In this document: piece by piece, positions 8,626 through 16,214 of the stretch | Layout: the number at the start of each line of letters is the position of its first letter | How positions within the stretch are numbered: position 1 is the stretch's first letter | NCBI GenBank assembly: GCA_900314445.1 | Contig: OMVA01000007.1 | Span: 1 to 42,971 of the forward strand | Origin: an uncultured Lachnospiraceae bacterium | Lineage (GTDB): Bacteria > Bacillota > Clostridia > Lachnospirales > Lachnospiraceae | Reading direction: 5' to 3' | DNA: 42,971 nucleotides | Notes under the pieces: model-generated | Database searches by the model: none | What the model saw: the letters and a program-made list of their open reading frames with translations, nothing else | Told to the model about the DNA's origin: nothing | Made by a program: the position numbers and the translations under genes

Positions 8626-8775
8626 TTACTTTGTTTCTTTGTGATTTGTATGTTTCTTACAGAACTTACAATACTTCTTAGTTTCCATCCTGTCTGGATG
8701 TAACTTCTTGTCCTTAGTAAGGTTGTAATTACGATTCTTACATTCCTCACATGCAAGTGTTACTTTCACGCGCAC
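8626..8775 (-). CDS. rpmG: 50S ribosomal protein L33
   Basis: The 49-residue protein begins [18 protein letters not shown] and has the zinc-binding pairs CEEC and CKFC, so it is the cysteine-containing L33 form. Translation starts at GTG (8775), 8 bases after GGAGG. An inner GTG two codons later is possible but spaced less well. It is the first gene of the rpmG-secE-nusG-rplK-rplA operon. A ferredoxin-like reading was excluded by the basic composition and the [13 protein letters not shown] ending. Confidence 0.93.
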   Translation of the reverse strand: MRVKVTLACEECKNRNYNLTKDKKLHPDRMETKKYCKFCKKHTNHKETK

Positions 8776-8841
8776 AACTGCCACCTCCATTTTTAAATTT
8801 TGTACAACTATAGCCTTTGCGTCTATAAAAACGCAACCGTA

Positions 8842-8871
8842 ATATTAACATATAGTTTTTTGAACTGTCAA
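8842..8871 (-). promoter_or_regulatory. Promoter of the rpmG-secE-nusG-rplKA operon
   Basis: A perfect TTGACA and TAATAT are separated by 18 bases on the minus strand. A small hairpin (TTGCGT/ACGCAA) follows in the leader. Confidence 0.7.
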
Positions 8872-8930
8872 GGGTTCTATTTGTACCAATTAAAGGCTTT
8901 TATCAAGTCTTTCCCATACAAATTGCACGA

Positions 8931-9674
8931 TTAAATCTCATCCAGTTCCTGCTCCGAAAGCAAACGGAAGTCTCCTGGTGCCAAAGACTCGTCCAGTTTC
9001 AAACTACCCATGGCCATTCTCTTTAAATGAAGACACTCTTTATTCAGAGCTTCAAACATTCTTTTTATCTGATGGTATCTGCCTTCAATAATTTTTACTT
9101 CATAAAGATAGCACTCATCTTCTGCAAATGAACTGCGCTCCAAATATTCTATCTCCGCCTTCTTTGTAAGTTCCGGATCTCCAATATCCAGTCCCTGACG
9201 GAAGTGTTCCATCTCTTCCTCTGTAAGTACTTCATTCACCCAGGCGAGGTAAACTTTCTTTACATGCTTTCCTGGAGCCAGAAGTCTGTGAGCCAGCTGA
9301 CCGTCATTGGTAATGAGAAGAAGTCCCTCTGTATCCTTGTCCAGTCGCCCCACAGGAAAAAGGTCTCTTCTCTTCATTCCTGTAATCAGGTCCAAAACTG
9401 TTTTCTGATTCTTGTCTTCTGTGGCTGTTACAAGGCCCTCTGGTTTATTCAACATATAATAGGAGAAGCTTTCAAAATGAACCGGTGTGCCATCCACAAA
9501 AATTGCTTGTCCTTCTTCCACCTTCCATCCCGGATCCTTTAAGGGCTGCATACTGGCAAAATCCTGGCCAAGTTCATTTGCCGAGGCCATCTTTACTCTT
9601 CCCTTTTTAATCAGGTTCTTCACTTCACTTCTGGTGCCGAAACCGGCGTCACATAAATATTTATCTAAACGCAT
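8931..9674 (-). CDS. RsuA-family 16S rRNA pseudouridine synthase
   Basis: The enzyme isomerises a uridine in rRNA, probably 16S U516 by family. The S4 RNA-binding domain comes first (MRLDKYLCDAGFGTRSEV). The catalytic domain has LNKPEG and the GRLDKDTEGLLLITNDG motif, whose Asp (in RLDKD) is the nucleophile, and GRYHQIKRMF near the end. The 247-residue protein has extra residues between KGRV and KDPG at the end of the S4 domain, about ten more than I recall for the family. That stretch (ASANELGQ) is encoded by a copy of the dispersed GCAAATG repeat. A second exact copy of the 15-base core encodes part of ERSSFAED near residue 180. Both copies stay in frame. It follows uppP after a terminator. 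Confidence 0.9.
   Translation of the reverse strand: MRLDKYLCDAGFGTRSEVKNLIKKGRVKMASANELGQDFASMQPLKDPGWKVEEGQAIFVDGTPVHFESFSYYMLNKPEGLVTATEDKNQKTVLDLITGMKRRDLFPVGRLDKDTEGLLLITNDGQLAHRLLAPGKHVKKVYLAWVNEVLTEEEMEHFRQGLDIGDPELTKKAEIEYLERSSFAEDECYLYEVKIIEGRYHQIKRMFEALNKECLHLKRMAMGSLKLDESLAPGDFRLLSEQELDEI
9124..9138 (+). repeat. GCAAATG repeat core inside the rsuA-like gene
   Basis: This is an exact copy of GCAAATGAACTGCGC lying within the coding sequence. Read on the coding strand it gives the residues RSSFA. Confidence 0.6.
9555..9582. repeat. GCAAATG repeat inside the rsuA-like gene
   Basis: GGCAAA and TTTGCC form the ends. The coding strand reads GCAAATGAACTTGGCCAGG, closely matching the intergenic copy at 26884. 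It coincides with extra residues after the S4 domain. Confidence 0.5.
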
Positions 9675-9717
9675 ATTTTTCCTTTTCTTTTCCTTAATAA
9701 TGATGGGTAAATGAAAA

Positions 9718-9748
9718 GGGACTCTTTTGCCTCCCGGCTCAGAGTCCC
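9718..9748 (-). terminator. Terminator after uppP
   Basis: GGGACTCT pairs with AGAGTCCC, followed on the minus strand by TTTTCATTT. It separates uppP from the rsuA-like gene. Confidence 0.7.
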
Positions 9749-9761
9749 CAGATTTTTATTC

Positions 9762-10730
9762 TTATGCCATAATTGCCTGAATAGCAAATACGATGAGTAC
9801 CAGCACACCCAGGGCAATACGATACCAGCCGAAAATCTTAAAGTCATGCTTCTTAATGTAAGCCATCAGTGTCTTAATAACAAAGACAGATACAAAGTAA
9901 GCAACTGCCATGCCCACCAGAAGCAGAATGAATTCTGCAAAGCTGTAGTGGAAACCGAACTTAATCAGTTTTACCACACTCCATCCAAACATGACTGGAA
10001 TACTCATGAAGAATGAAAATTCAGCTGCAAGTTTACGATCAATTCCGCAAATGAGACCGCCGATGATTGTAGAACCAGAACGTGATGTTCCTGGTACAAT
10101 GGCAAGGCACTGGAAAAGTCCCATCTTGAGAGCATCCAGATATGTGAGCTGTCCAATTCTTGTTACACGTGGTGTACGTGTACGATTCCTGTCTTCCACA
10201 AAGATGAAGGCTACACCATAAACAATCAGCGCAATGGCGATAACCCATGCTGTGTGTGCATGTGCATCCATAAAGTCATCCAGTAAAAGGCCAATGATGG
10301 CAGCAGGTATTGTGGCAACAATAACCTTAACCCACATCTGCAGGATTCTTCGATTCATGGCAATGCCCTTTACGCGAATCAAATCCTTTGATCTCCATGT
10401 CTTACCAAGAAGACGTCTGTCTTCCTTTGTAAGTGGATCATTTAAGGAAAGGCCAAGTGCATGATACTTGGCATCAATGGTAGACATCTTTGCGAAAGGC
10501 CAAAGCTTTTCCCAATAGATAACAACCACCGCAAGAATAGCACCCAACTGAATTACTACCATGAACATATCCTTGTAGTCCTGGCTGGCCTTTAAATTCA
10601 TAAAGGTATCCACCAGAAGCATATGTCCTGTAGAGCTGATTGGAAGCCATTCTGTAATTCCTTCAATGATACCAAGGAAAATGACTTTTAAAAATTCAAG
10701 CATAAACGTTCCAAATCCGATTAACCCCAT
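9762..10730 (-). CDS. uppP: Undecaprenyl-diphosphatase UppP (BacA)
   Basis: This membrane enzyme dephosphorylates undecaprenyl diphosphate to recycle the lipid carrier for peptidoglycan and other envelope polymers. The two family motifs are present: EGITEWLPISSTGH near residue 23 and PGTSRSGST near residue 220. There are about eight hydrophobic segments. At 322 residues it is longer than the typical 265-280, with a hydrophilic insertion between the first segments (about residues 78-128). The start has a GGGGGGA site. It is 13 bases from the Wzt-like gene, so the lipid-carrier recycling enzyme is co-transcribed with a polysaccharide exporter that would release that carrier. Confidence 0.95.
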   Translation of the reverse strand: MGLIGFGTFMLEFLKVIFLGIIEGITEWLPISSTGHMLLVDTFMNLKASQDYKDMFMVVIQLGAILAVVVIYWEKLWPFAKMSTIDAKYHALGLSLNDPLTKEDRRLLGKTWRSKDLIRVKGIAMNRRILQMWVKVIVATIPAAIIGLLLDDFMDAHAHTAWVIAIALIVYGVAFIFVEDRNRTRTPRVTRIGQLTYLDALKMGLFQCLAIVPGTSRSGSTIIGGLICGIDRKLAAEFSFFMSIPVMFGWSVVKLIKFGFHYSFAEFILLLVGMAVAYFVSVFVIKTLMAYIKKHDFKIFGWYRIALGVLVLIVFAIQAIMA

Positions 10731-10743
10731 AATATAGTCCCCC

Positions 10744-11550
10744 CTATGAATTCGTCATCTCTTCGTACTGGTTACAAATTTCTTCAGAATCTCCAAAGGC
10801 AAGCATTTTACCATGATCCAGGATAATAGCTTTATTACAAAGCGAACGAACCTGTTCAACATTGTGGGATACAAAGAGTACAGTTACATTCTTTTCAAGC
10901 AAAGCCTTTAACTTATTCATACTCTTCTTTCGGAACTTGGCATCACCAACAGAAAGTACTTCATCTAAGATTAGCATGTCTGGCTCAACGATTGTTGCAA
11001 TGGCAAAGCCAAGACGTGTCTTCATACCAGATGAGTAATTCTTTAATGGAACATCGATAAATTTCTGCAACTCTGAGAATTCTATAATATCATCAATCTT
11101 CTGATCAATAAACTTTCTGCTGTATCCCAGGCAGGCACCATAGAGATAAATATTCTCATAACCTGTATACTGTGGATCAAAGCCCGCTCCCAATTCGATC
11201 ATTGGTGCAAGCACTCCCTTACGTTCTACCTTACCCTTGGTAGGTTTGAATACATTGGCAATAACCTTTAAGAGAGTAGATTTACCAGCACCGTTGAAGC
11301 CCAGGATTCCCAGACGATCTCCTTTCTTTAATTCAAAGGATACGTCCTGCAATGCCCAGAACTCATCAAACTTCAATTTATGTTTCAGCAAAGCAAGTAT
11401 ATATTCCTTCAGGGAATCATTCTTTTCCTTACTTAAATTGAAGAGCATGCTGACATCTTCAACTTTAAGAACGGTCTCACGATTATCTTCTTTATTTTCA
11501 ATGGCTGTGGATTCTGCAGTTTCGATTTCTTCTGCTTTTACATCCTGCAT
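10744..11550 (-). CDS. Polysaccharide ABC exporter, ATPase subunit (Wzt/TagH-like)
   Basis: The 268-residue ATPase would power export of a lipid-linked polysaccharide or teichoic-acid-type polymer. It has Walker A GFNGAGKST, the signature NYSSGMKTRLGFA typical of the Wzt/RfbE/TagH group, and Walker B MLILDEVLSVGD. The N-terminal tail of about 25 residues is acidic. There is no long C-terminal carbohydrate-binding domain, so the substrate is probably not recognised by a cap modification (family inference). The permease lies 69 bases upstream, with a palindromic repeat in the gap. GAGGAA precedes the start. Confidence 0.9.
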   Translation of the reverse strand: MQDVKAEEIETAESTAIENKEDNRETVLKVEDVSMLFNLSKEKNDSLKEYILALLKHKLKFDEFWALQDVSFELKKGDRLGILGFNGAGKSTLLKVIANVFKPTKGKVERKGVLAPMIELGAGFDPQYTGYENIYLYGACLGYSRKFIDQKIDDIIEFSELQKFIDVPLKNYSSGMKTRLGFAIATIVEPDMLILDEVLSVGDAKFRKKSMNKLKALLEKNVTVLFVSHNVEQVRSLCNKAIILDHGKMLAFGDSEEICNQYEEMTNS

Positions 11551-11565
11551 ATTTTTTCCTCACTT

Positions 11566-11601
11566 CATGCAAATGGACTTGTCGCAAATCCCATTTGCAT
11601 G
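11566..11601. repeat. GCAAATG palindromic repeat, medium form
   Basis: CATGCAAATGG and CCATTTGCATG are perfect 11-base arms around a 14-base centre. It lies between the exporter permease and ATPase genes. Removing 15 internal bases gives exactly the copy at 14547. Confidence 0.7.
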
Positions 11602-11619
11602 CCTTATACAATTATATAA

Positions 11620-12396
11620 TTAAATGTTAAGAATGAACTTATCTTCATTCTTTTTAAATGCCCAGAGGCCAACTGCGATAGAAACGACTCCGAAAATGAA
11701 GGCATAGAGAGAGTACACATGGAAGTATGGGCTCTTTCCATAAATGACACACTGACGGAAATCAGAAATGACACAGTATAAAGGATTCAGTTTCAGAATG
11801 AATCCATAGCCACTGTTCAGAAGTCTTTCTGGCTTATAGAAAATTGCTGATGCATACATAACCAGCATCAGAAGTACTGTCCACAGATATTCCATATCAC
11901 GGAAGAATACGCCCACTGTAGAAAGAATCAGGCCACATCCTGTTGTAATCAGAAGCAGATTAAAAAGTGGAATAAGAGCTTCCACGATATGCCAGGTTGG
12001 CGTAACCTTGAATATTACACAAAGAAGTCCCATAACGATCAGGGAAATCAAGAAGATTATGTAGTTAAATAAAATACAGGAAAGTGGATAGAGCAATTTA
12101 GGTACATAGACTTTTTTAATCAGGGAACTATTTGCTCGAATAGACTTCAGTGCAGAGGTTGTTCCCTGAGAGAAAAAGCTATAAATCAAACGTCCGGATA
12201 AGATATATACAGGGAACTTCGGATCCTTGTTTGCAAACAATGTACCGAATACGATTGTAAGAACTGCCGTTGTGAGAAGGGGTTCCAGTAAGGACCACAC
12301 AATACCAAGATAAGAACGGCGATACTTTAATCGAATACCCTTCTTAACAAGTTCAGAAAGGATAAAACGATTCTGTAAAAAGCGATTTTGATCCAT
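11620..12396 (-). CDS. Polysaccharide ABC exporter, permease subunit (Wzm/TagG-like)
   Basis: The 258-residue membrane protein belongs to the ABC-2 type. Its cytosolic N-terminal helix IRLKYRRSYLGIVWSLLEP is characteristic of the Wzm/RfbA/TagG family. About six membrane segments follow, with NPLYCVISDFRQCVIYG before the last. The ATPase partner is the next gene. The preceding lipoprotein gene ends 2 bases before this start codon. No glycosyltransferases are nearby, so the polymer must be made elsewhere in the genome. Confidence 0.9.
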   Translation of the reverse strand: MDQNRFLQNRFILSELVKKGIRLKYRRSYLGIVWSLLEPLLTTAVLTIVFGTLFANKDPKFPVYILSGRLIYSFFSQGTTSALKSIRANSSLIKKVYVPKLLYPLSCILFNYIIFLISLIVMGLLCVIFKVTPTWHIVEALIPLFNLLLITTGCGLILSTVGVFFRDMEYLWTVLLMLVMYASAIFYKPERLLNSGYGFILKLNPLYCVISDFRQCVIYGKSPYFHVYSLYAFIFGVVSIAVGLWAFKKNEDKFILNI

Positions 12397-12398
12397 GA

Positions 12399-12935
12399 TT
12401 ATTCCTCTACGAATTCAACAGATTTTGCTGCTGCATCAAATGTCTTCTGATATTCCTTCAGAACATCTGCGTAGCATGAAAAGCTTACCAGCCAGTATTC
12501 ATCGCCATTTTCAAAAATATAATATACATATGAATACTTTGTACCATTTACTTTCTTACTATAAGTAAATGTCAGGTAGTTATTCTTGGACTCCACAACA
12601 GGATTTCCTTGAATTTCATTTGCTTTAATGTAGTTTGTGACATAGTCATTAACAGAATCTGATTCAAATCCCATCTTTTCCAGGTCACTCTTTTTTGTAC
12701 GAATACCTAAAGCTTCTGGTCCGTTCATACTTTTATAATACCAGCTTGTATCTGCCATGGTGCTCTTCTGGAAATCACGAGGCAGTTCAATCTGCATATC
12801 TTCTGACTTTACCGTTTGCTTGTTGGAAAAACCACATCCCGTAAAAAGCAACCCCAAAAGCAAAAGCATAATAGGAAACAGACAGAATCTTCTATTCTTC
12901 TTTGTATTCATTTTATTCATCTCTTTCATTTTCAT
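12399..12935 (-). CDS. Putative lipoprotein, 178 aa
   Basis: I do not recognise the family. The N-terminus is basic (KKNRRF), followed by a hydrophobic stretch and the lipobox LLFTGC, so the mature protein should be lipid-anchored outside the membrane at the cysteine near residue 34. The mature part is about 145 residues with many aromatic residues (SWYYK, YSYVYYIFENGDEYWL) and resembles small single-domain surface lipoproteins with a PsbP/DUF-type beta fold, but I cannot assign one. It is the first gene of the operon with the polysaccharide exporter and is nearly coupled to it, which hints at a link with envelope polymer export. AGGGGGA precedes the start. Confidence 0.75.
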   Translation of the reverse strand: MKMKEMNKMNTKKNRRFCLFPIMLLLLGLLFTGCGFSNKQTVKSEDMQIELPRDFQKSTMADTSWYYKSMNGPEALGIRTKKSDLEKMGFESDSVNDYVTNYIKANEIQGNPVVESKNNYLTFTYSKKVNGTKYSYVYYIFENGDEYWLVSFSCYADVLKEYQKTFDAAAKSVEFVEE

Positions 12936-13018
12936 TTGTTTCCCCCTGAGAACTTCTGTTCTTTAATCCAAATGAAATACTAATAACAATCAGTCAGAGT
13001 AGGTCAAAAAACACTCAC

Positions 13019-13047
13019 ATCATAAAGTCCGACTTTTCTTTTGTCAA
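13019..13047 (-). promoter_or_regulatory. Promoter of the lipoprotein-exporter-uppP operon
   Basis: A perfect TTGACA and TATGAT are separated by 17 bases on the minus strand. The -35 box lies in the tail of the ilvE terminator. A second weaker pair (TTGACC, TATTAG) lies closer to the gene. Confidence 0.6.
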
Positions 13048-13050
13048 GAA

Positions 13051-13081
13051 AAGAGGGGTGTCCTCATGAACCACCCCTCTT
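13051..13081 (-). terminator. ilvE terminator
   Basis: AAGAGGGGTG pairs with CACCCCTCTT, followed on the minus strand by TTCTTG. Confidence 0.7.
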
Positions 13082-13118
13082 ATTATAAACTGCTTTCCAT
13101 GAAATGAATAGTGAACAA

Positions 13119-13147
13119 TTCATTTGGCCCCTGCAAATGAACTGCGC
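13119..13147. repeat. GCAAATG repeat after ilvE
   Basis: TTCATTTG and CAAATGAA form inverted 8-mers, and the right part is an exact copy of the core GCAAATGAACTGCGC (13133-13147). It lies about 20 bases past the ilvE stop. Confidence 0.65.
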
Positions 13148-13167
13148 AAAGGCATCTGTTTATTCAC

Positions 13168-14193
13168 TTACTGGATTTCTACGATCCAGCCTTCTGGTCC
13201 TTCGATTTTGCCCATCTGGATACCTGTTAATGTATCGTAAAGAGCCTTAACCTTAGGTCCCATTTCTCCATTTGCAGAACCTGGGAATACGATATCCTTA
13301 CCATGGTCATTGATTGTACCTACTGGTGAGATAACTGCAGCTGTTCCGCAGAGACCACACTCATCAAATGAAGAAACTTCATCGAAGAATACTTCTCTTT
13401 CTTCAACTTCCATTCCAAGGTAATCTTTTGCAACAACTTCCAGTGAACGACGTGTTACAGATGGAAGAATTGAATTTGACTTTGGTGTAATAAATGTGTT
13501 GCCCTTTGTGAAGATGAAGTTTGCTCCACCTGTTTCTTCAACCTTTGTACGGCTGGCTGGATCCAGGTAAAGGTTTTCATCAAAGCCCTTCTTATGTGCA
13601 TCAACAATGTTGTGTAAGCTCATTGCATAGTTAAGACCAGCCTTGATGTGACCTGTTCCATGAGGAGCTGCTCTATCCAAATCAGAAACACGGATAACGA
13701 TTGGCTTAGCGCCACCCTTGAAGTAAGGGCCTACTGGTGTAACCAGAATTCTGAACATATATTCGTCAGCTGGCTTAACACCGATTACCGAATTGTAACC
13801 GAACATATAAGGACGAACATAAAGTGTAGCACCTGAACCAAAAGGAGGAACCCACTCTTCGTTTGCCTTGATAACCTGCTTTACAGCATCCAGGAAACGT
13901 TCTACTGGGAATACAGGCATTTCAAGTCTTTCACATGAATCTGCCATTCTCTGTGCATTAAGGTCAGGACGGAATGTTACAATCTTTCCATCCTCTGTTG
14001 TGTAAGCCTTAAGGCCTTCAAAACAAGACTGTGAGTACTGAAGAACACCAGCACATTCATTCATTGTAACGTTGTGGTCACTTGTAAGCTTTCCTTCATC
14101 CCACTTTCCATCCTTGTACATAGAAACATAACTGTAGCTTGTCTCCATATAACCAAAGCCAAGAGAACTCCAATCGATATCTTTCTTTGCCAT
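13168..14193 (-). CDS. ilvE: Branched-chain-amino-acid aminotransferase
   Basis: The PLP enzyme interconverts leucine, isoleucine and valine with their 2-oxo acids. The PLP lysine is Lys184 in HGTGHIKAGLNYA. Other class-IV aminotransferase features are SCFEGLKAY, FRPDLNAQRM, LYVRPYMFG and the CGTAAVISPVG stretch near the C-terminus. The length of 341 residues fits the longer BCAT form. The start MAKKDIDW was chosen over an ATG three codons upstream because AGGAG is 9 bases from it and only 4 from the other. It is a single-gene unit with its own promoter and terminator. I found no T-box or leader peptide in front. Confidence 0.96.
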   Translation of the reverse strand: MAKKDIDWSSLGFGYMETSYSYVSMYKDGKWDEGKLTSDHNVTMNECAGVLQYSQSCFEGLKAYTTEDGKIVTFRPDLNAQRMADSCERLEMPVFPVERFLDAVKQVIKANEEWVPPFGSGATLYVRPYMFGYNSVIGVKPADEYMFRILVTPVGPYFKGGAKPIVIRVSDLDRAAPHGTGHIKAGLNYAMSLHNIVDAHKKGFDENLYLDPASRTKVEETGGANFIFTKGNTFITPKSNSILPSVTRRSLEVVAKDYLGMEVEEREVFFDEVSSFDECGLCGTAAVISPVGTINDHGKDIVFPGSANGEMGPKVKALYDTLTGIQMGKIEGPEGWIVEIQ

Positions 14194-14248
14194 ATCATCC
14201 ATCTCCTATCATAAGATTTAAAGCATTCTTTTTTACAAAATTATTTCT

Positions 14249-14276
14249 ATTGTACTTACTTAAATATGATTGTCAA
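14249..14276 (-). promoter_or_regulatory. ilvE promoter
   Basis: A perfect TTGACA and TACAAT are separated by 16 bases on the minus strand, about 55 bases before the start codon. The rest of the 14203-14546 gap is A/T-rich; I see nothing else in it besides the murC promoter. Confidence 0.65.
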
Positions 14277-14439
14277 TAGCGTTCGGCTAAATAATTAAAC
14301 TATTTTCAAACTTTACCAAAATAATTTTTGCCAACCTTATTTTTCTTATTTTATTCTTGCCCGATTCCCCCTTGTCACCACAAATCCACATTAGATTATT
14401 TTGCTTTGATTCTTTATATAGGAATGGCCCACTTCTTTG

Positions 14440-14448
14440 TGCTATAAT
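14440..14448 (+). promoter_or_regulatory. Extended -10 element, likely murC promoter
   Basis: TGCTATAAT is a perfect extended -10 with no good -35. The leader to the murC start would be about 145 bases and contains the palindrome at 14547. Confidence 0.5.
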
Positions 14449-14546
14449 TATTCGATGTTAAATAATCCTATGAAATTTAACAAGCTAAAAATGTAATGAA
14501 TCCGGCTTTCAAAATTTATTACATTTATATAGGAAAGAAATAGCTA

Positions 14547-14567
14547 CATGCAAATCCCATTTGCATG
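14547..14567. repeat. GCAAATG palindromic repeat, short form, in the murC leader
   Basis: CATGCAAAT and ATTTGCATG are perfect 9-base arms around CCC. It supplies a false ATG at 14565, but the true murC start is at 14601. In the mRNA it would form a short hairpin just before the ribosome-binding site. Confidence 0.7.
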
Positions 14568-14600
14568 GATAACACATTACTTAAAAAGAAGGAAAAACGT

Positions 14601-15992
14601 ATGTATCAGGTTGATTTTACGAAACCATGCCACGCTCACTTCATGGGTATTGGTGGTATCAGCATGAGCGGTCTTGCTGAAATCTTAAATAAGGAAGGCT
14701 TTACAATTTCAGGTTCTGACATGAAGGAATCTGCTGTTACAAAGTCTCTGGAAGCACACGGAATGAAGGTTCTTTATGGACAGGTTGCTTCTAACATCAC
14801 CTCCGACATCGACTTTATCGTTTATACAGCAGCCATTCATCCAGACAATGCAGAATATGTTGCTGCTCTTGCTGCTGGCATTCCAATGATGACTCGTGCC
14901 GAACTTCTGGGACAAATCATGGAACACTATAAGTATTCCATCGCCGTTGCTGGTACTCACGGCAAGACAACAACTACAGCCATGGTTTCTGAAATCTTAC
15001 TGGCTGCAGCCAAGGATCCAACCATTTCCATCGGCGGTATCTTAGATTCGATCCAGGGTAATATTCGAGTTGGTTCTTCTCCATACTTTGTAACAGAAGC
15101 ATGTGAGTACACAAACAGCTACCACTCTTTCTTCCCTATGATCAGTATCATTTTAAATATTGATAACGATCATCTGGATTTCTTTAAGAATATTGAAAAC
15201 ATTGCTGCTTCTTTCACTAAGTTCGCTGGCAATACAAAAGATGGTGGTATCTTAATCCTCAACGGAGATATGAAGTATAGAGACCAGGTAAAGACAGCCC
15301 TGGAAGGTCGCTGTATCAAACTGGTGACTTTCGGTTTCCAGGATGGCAATGACTATCAGGCAAAGGACATTCATTTAAATGAACTTGGCCAGCCTACATA
15401 TACATTAATCGTTAAGGGAGAGAACCGTGGAAAAGTCAGCCTCTCTGTAACCGGTGAGCACAATGCCATGAATTCTCTGTCTGCCATTGCTGCAGCAGAC
15501 TTCCTGGAGCTTCCATTTGAAAAGACACTGGAAGGTCTCCGTAAGGCTCACAGTGCTGAGCGTCGTTTCCAGTATAAGGGAACTCTGGATCCTGAAATTA
15601 CAATCATTGACGACTACGCTCATCACCCAACAGAAATTGCTGCTTCTATTAAGGTTGCAAAGTCAATTGTTAAGGGAGAACTTTGGTGCGCTTTCCAGCC
15701 ACACACTTACTCTCGTACAAAGGCTCATCTGGAAGCTTTCGCAGATGCCCTTTCTCCTTGTGACCACGTTCTTCTTGCAGATATATATGCAGCTCGTGAA
15801 GTTGATGACGGAAGTATTTCATCAAAAGACCTGGCTGAAAAGTTAGTTGCCCGAGGATGCAATGCCATTTACCTTGGTTCTTTTGATAAGATTGAAAAAT
15901 ATTTTAAAGAAAATGTTCACACAAAGGATATGTTAATAACTATGGGTGCCGGAAACATTGATTCTGTAGGTACTGACCTTCTTCAGAAATAG
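14601..15992 (+). CDS. murC: UDP-N-acetylmuramate--L-alanine ligase
   Basis: MurC adds L-alanine to UDP-MurNAc, the first peptide step of peptidoglycan synthesis. The N-terminal Rossmann domain has HFMGIGGISMSGLAEIL (about residues 13-29). The ATP-binding loop is GTHGKTTTT (118-126). Later motifs are NIDNDHLDFF, GEHNAMNSLSAIAAA and DDYAHHPTEI. The 463-residue length is typical. The start MYQVDF was chosen because AAGGAA precedes it; the in-frame ATG at 14565 lies inside a palindromic repeat and has no such site. It is transcribed alone, with a terminator at 16056-16097. Confidence 0.96.
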   Translation: MYQVDFTKPCHAHFMGIGGISMSGLAEILNKEGFTISGSDMKESAVTKSLEAHGMKVLYGQVASNITSDIDFIVYTAAIHPDNAEYVAALAAGIPMMTRAELLGQIMEHYKYSIAVAGTHGKTTTTAMVSEILLAAAKDPTISIGGILDSIQGNIRVGSSPYFVTEACEYTNSYHSFFPMISIILNIDNDHLDFFKNIENIAASFTKFAGNTKDGGILILNGDMKYRDQVKTALEGRCIKLVTFGFQDGNDYQAKDIHLNELGQPTYTLIVKGENRGKVSLSVTGEHNAMNSLSAIAAADFLELPFEKTLEGLRKAHSAERRFQYKGTLDPEITIIDDYAHHPTEIAASIKVAKSIVKGELWCAFQPHTYSRTKAHLEAFADALSPCDHVLLADIYAAREVDDGSISSKDLAEKLVARGCNAIYLGSFDKIEKYFKENVHTKDMLITMGAGNIDSVGTDLLQK

Positions 15993-16141
15993 TTATCAAC
16001 AGTATCCACAAATTTTAAAATCCCGCGTTGCGTACGCGGCCAAAATCTTATCCACAAAAGCAGAGATTTTTCCCATGTCCGGAAAGTCTCTGCTTTTCTA
16101 CTTGTAAGGAATTTTCTTCTTCCTTATCCACAGTATCAACA
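15993..16141 (+). promoter_or_regulatory. Cluster of five DnaA-box-like sequences upstream of dnaD-dnaC
   Basis: All boxes face the same way. TTATCAACA (15993) abuts GTATCCACA (16002). A perfect TTATCCACA stands alone at 16048. A perfect TTATCCACA (16124) abuts GTATCAACA (16133). Two looser AATCAAC repeats follow. The canonical DnaA box is TTATNCACA, so two are perfect and three differ at one or two positions. The cluster starts right after the murC stop and ends about 45 bases before the -35 of the dnaD promoter. The murC terminator lies within it. Confidence 0.75.
16056..16097 (+). terminator. murC terminator
   Basis: AAAAGCAGAGA pairs with TCTCTGCTTTT around a 20-base loop that can itself pair (TTTCC/GGAAA), ending in a TTTTCTA tail. 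A smaller GC-rich stem, CCGCGT/ACGCGG, lies just before it at 16023-16039. Confidence 0.65.
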
Positions 16142-16185
16142 AAATCAACAAATCAACTTTGACTTTGAAAATGGCCCCAGGGTCT

Positions 16186-16214
16186 TTGCAAATCAAAAAT
16201 GACACTGTTATAAT
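16186..16214 (+). promoter_or_regulatory. dnaD-dnaC promoter
   Basis: TTGCAA and a perfect TATAAT are separated by 17 bases, with TG one base before the -10. The predicted transcript start near 16221 rules out translation starts upstream of it. Confidence 0.7.

Noticed and set aside
14194..14440. T-box or amino-acid leader before ilvE
   Set aside because: No leader peptide, specifier hairpin or T-box sequence was visible, and the promoter is only about 55 bases from the start codon.
14565..14600. Upstream ATG for murC
   Set aside because: The ATG belongs to a palindromic repeat and lacks a ribosome-binding site. MurC homologues begin near MYQVDF.
15993..16141. Chromosomal origin of replication
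   Set aside because: DnaA boxes are present, but dnaA, dnaN and an obvious A/T-rich unwinding region are not. A regulatory or titration site is the better reading.
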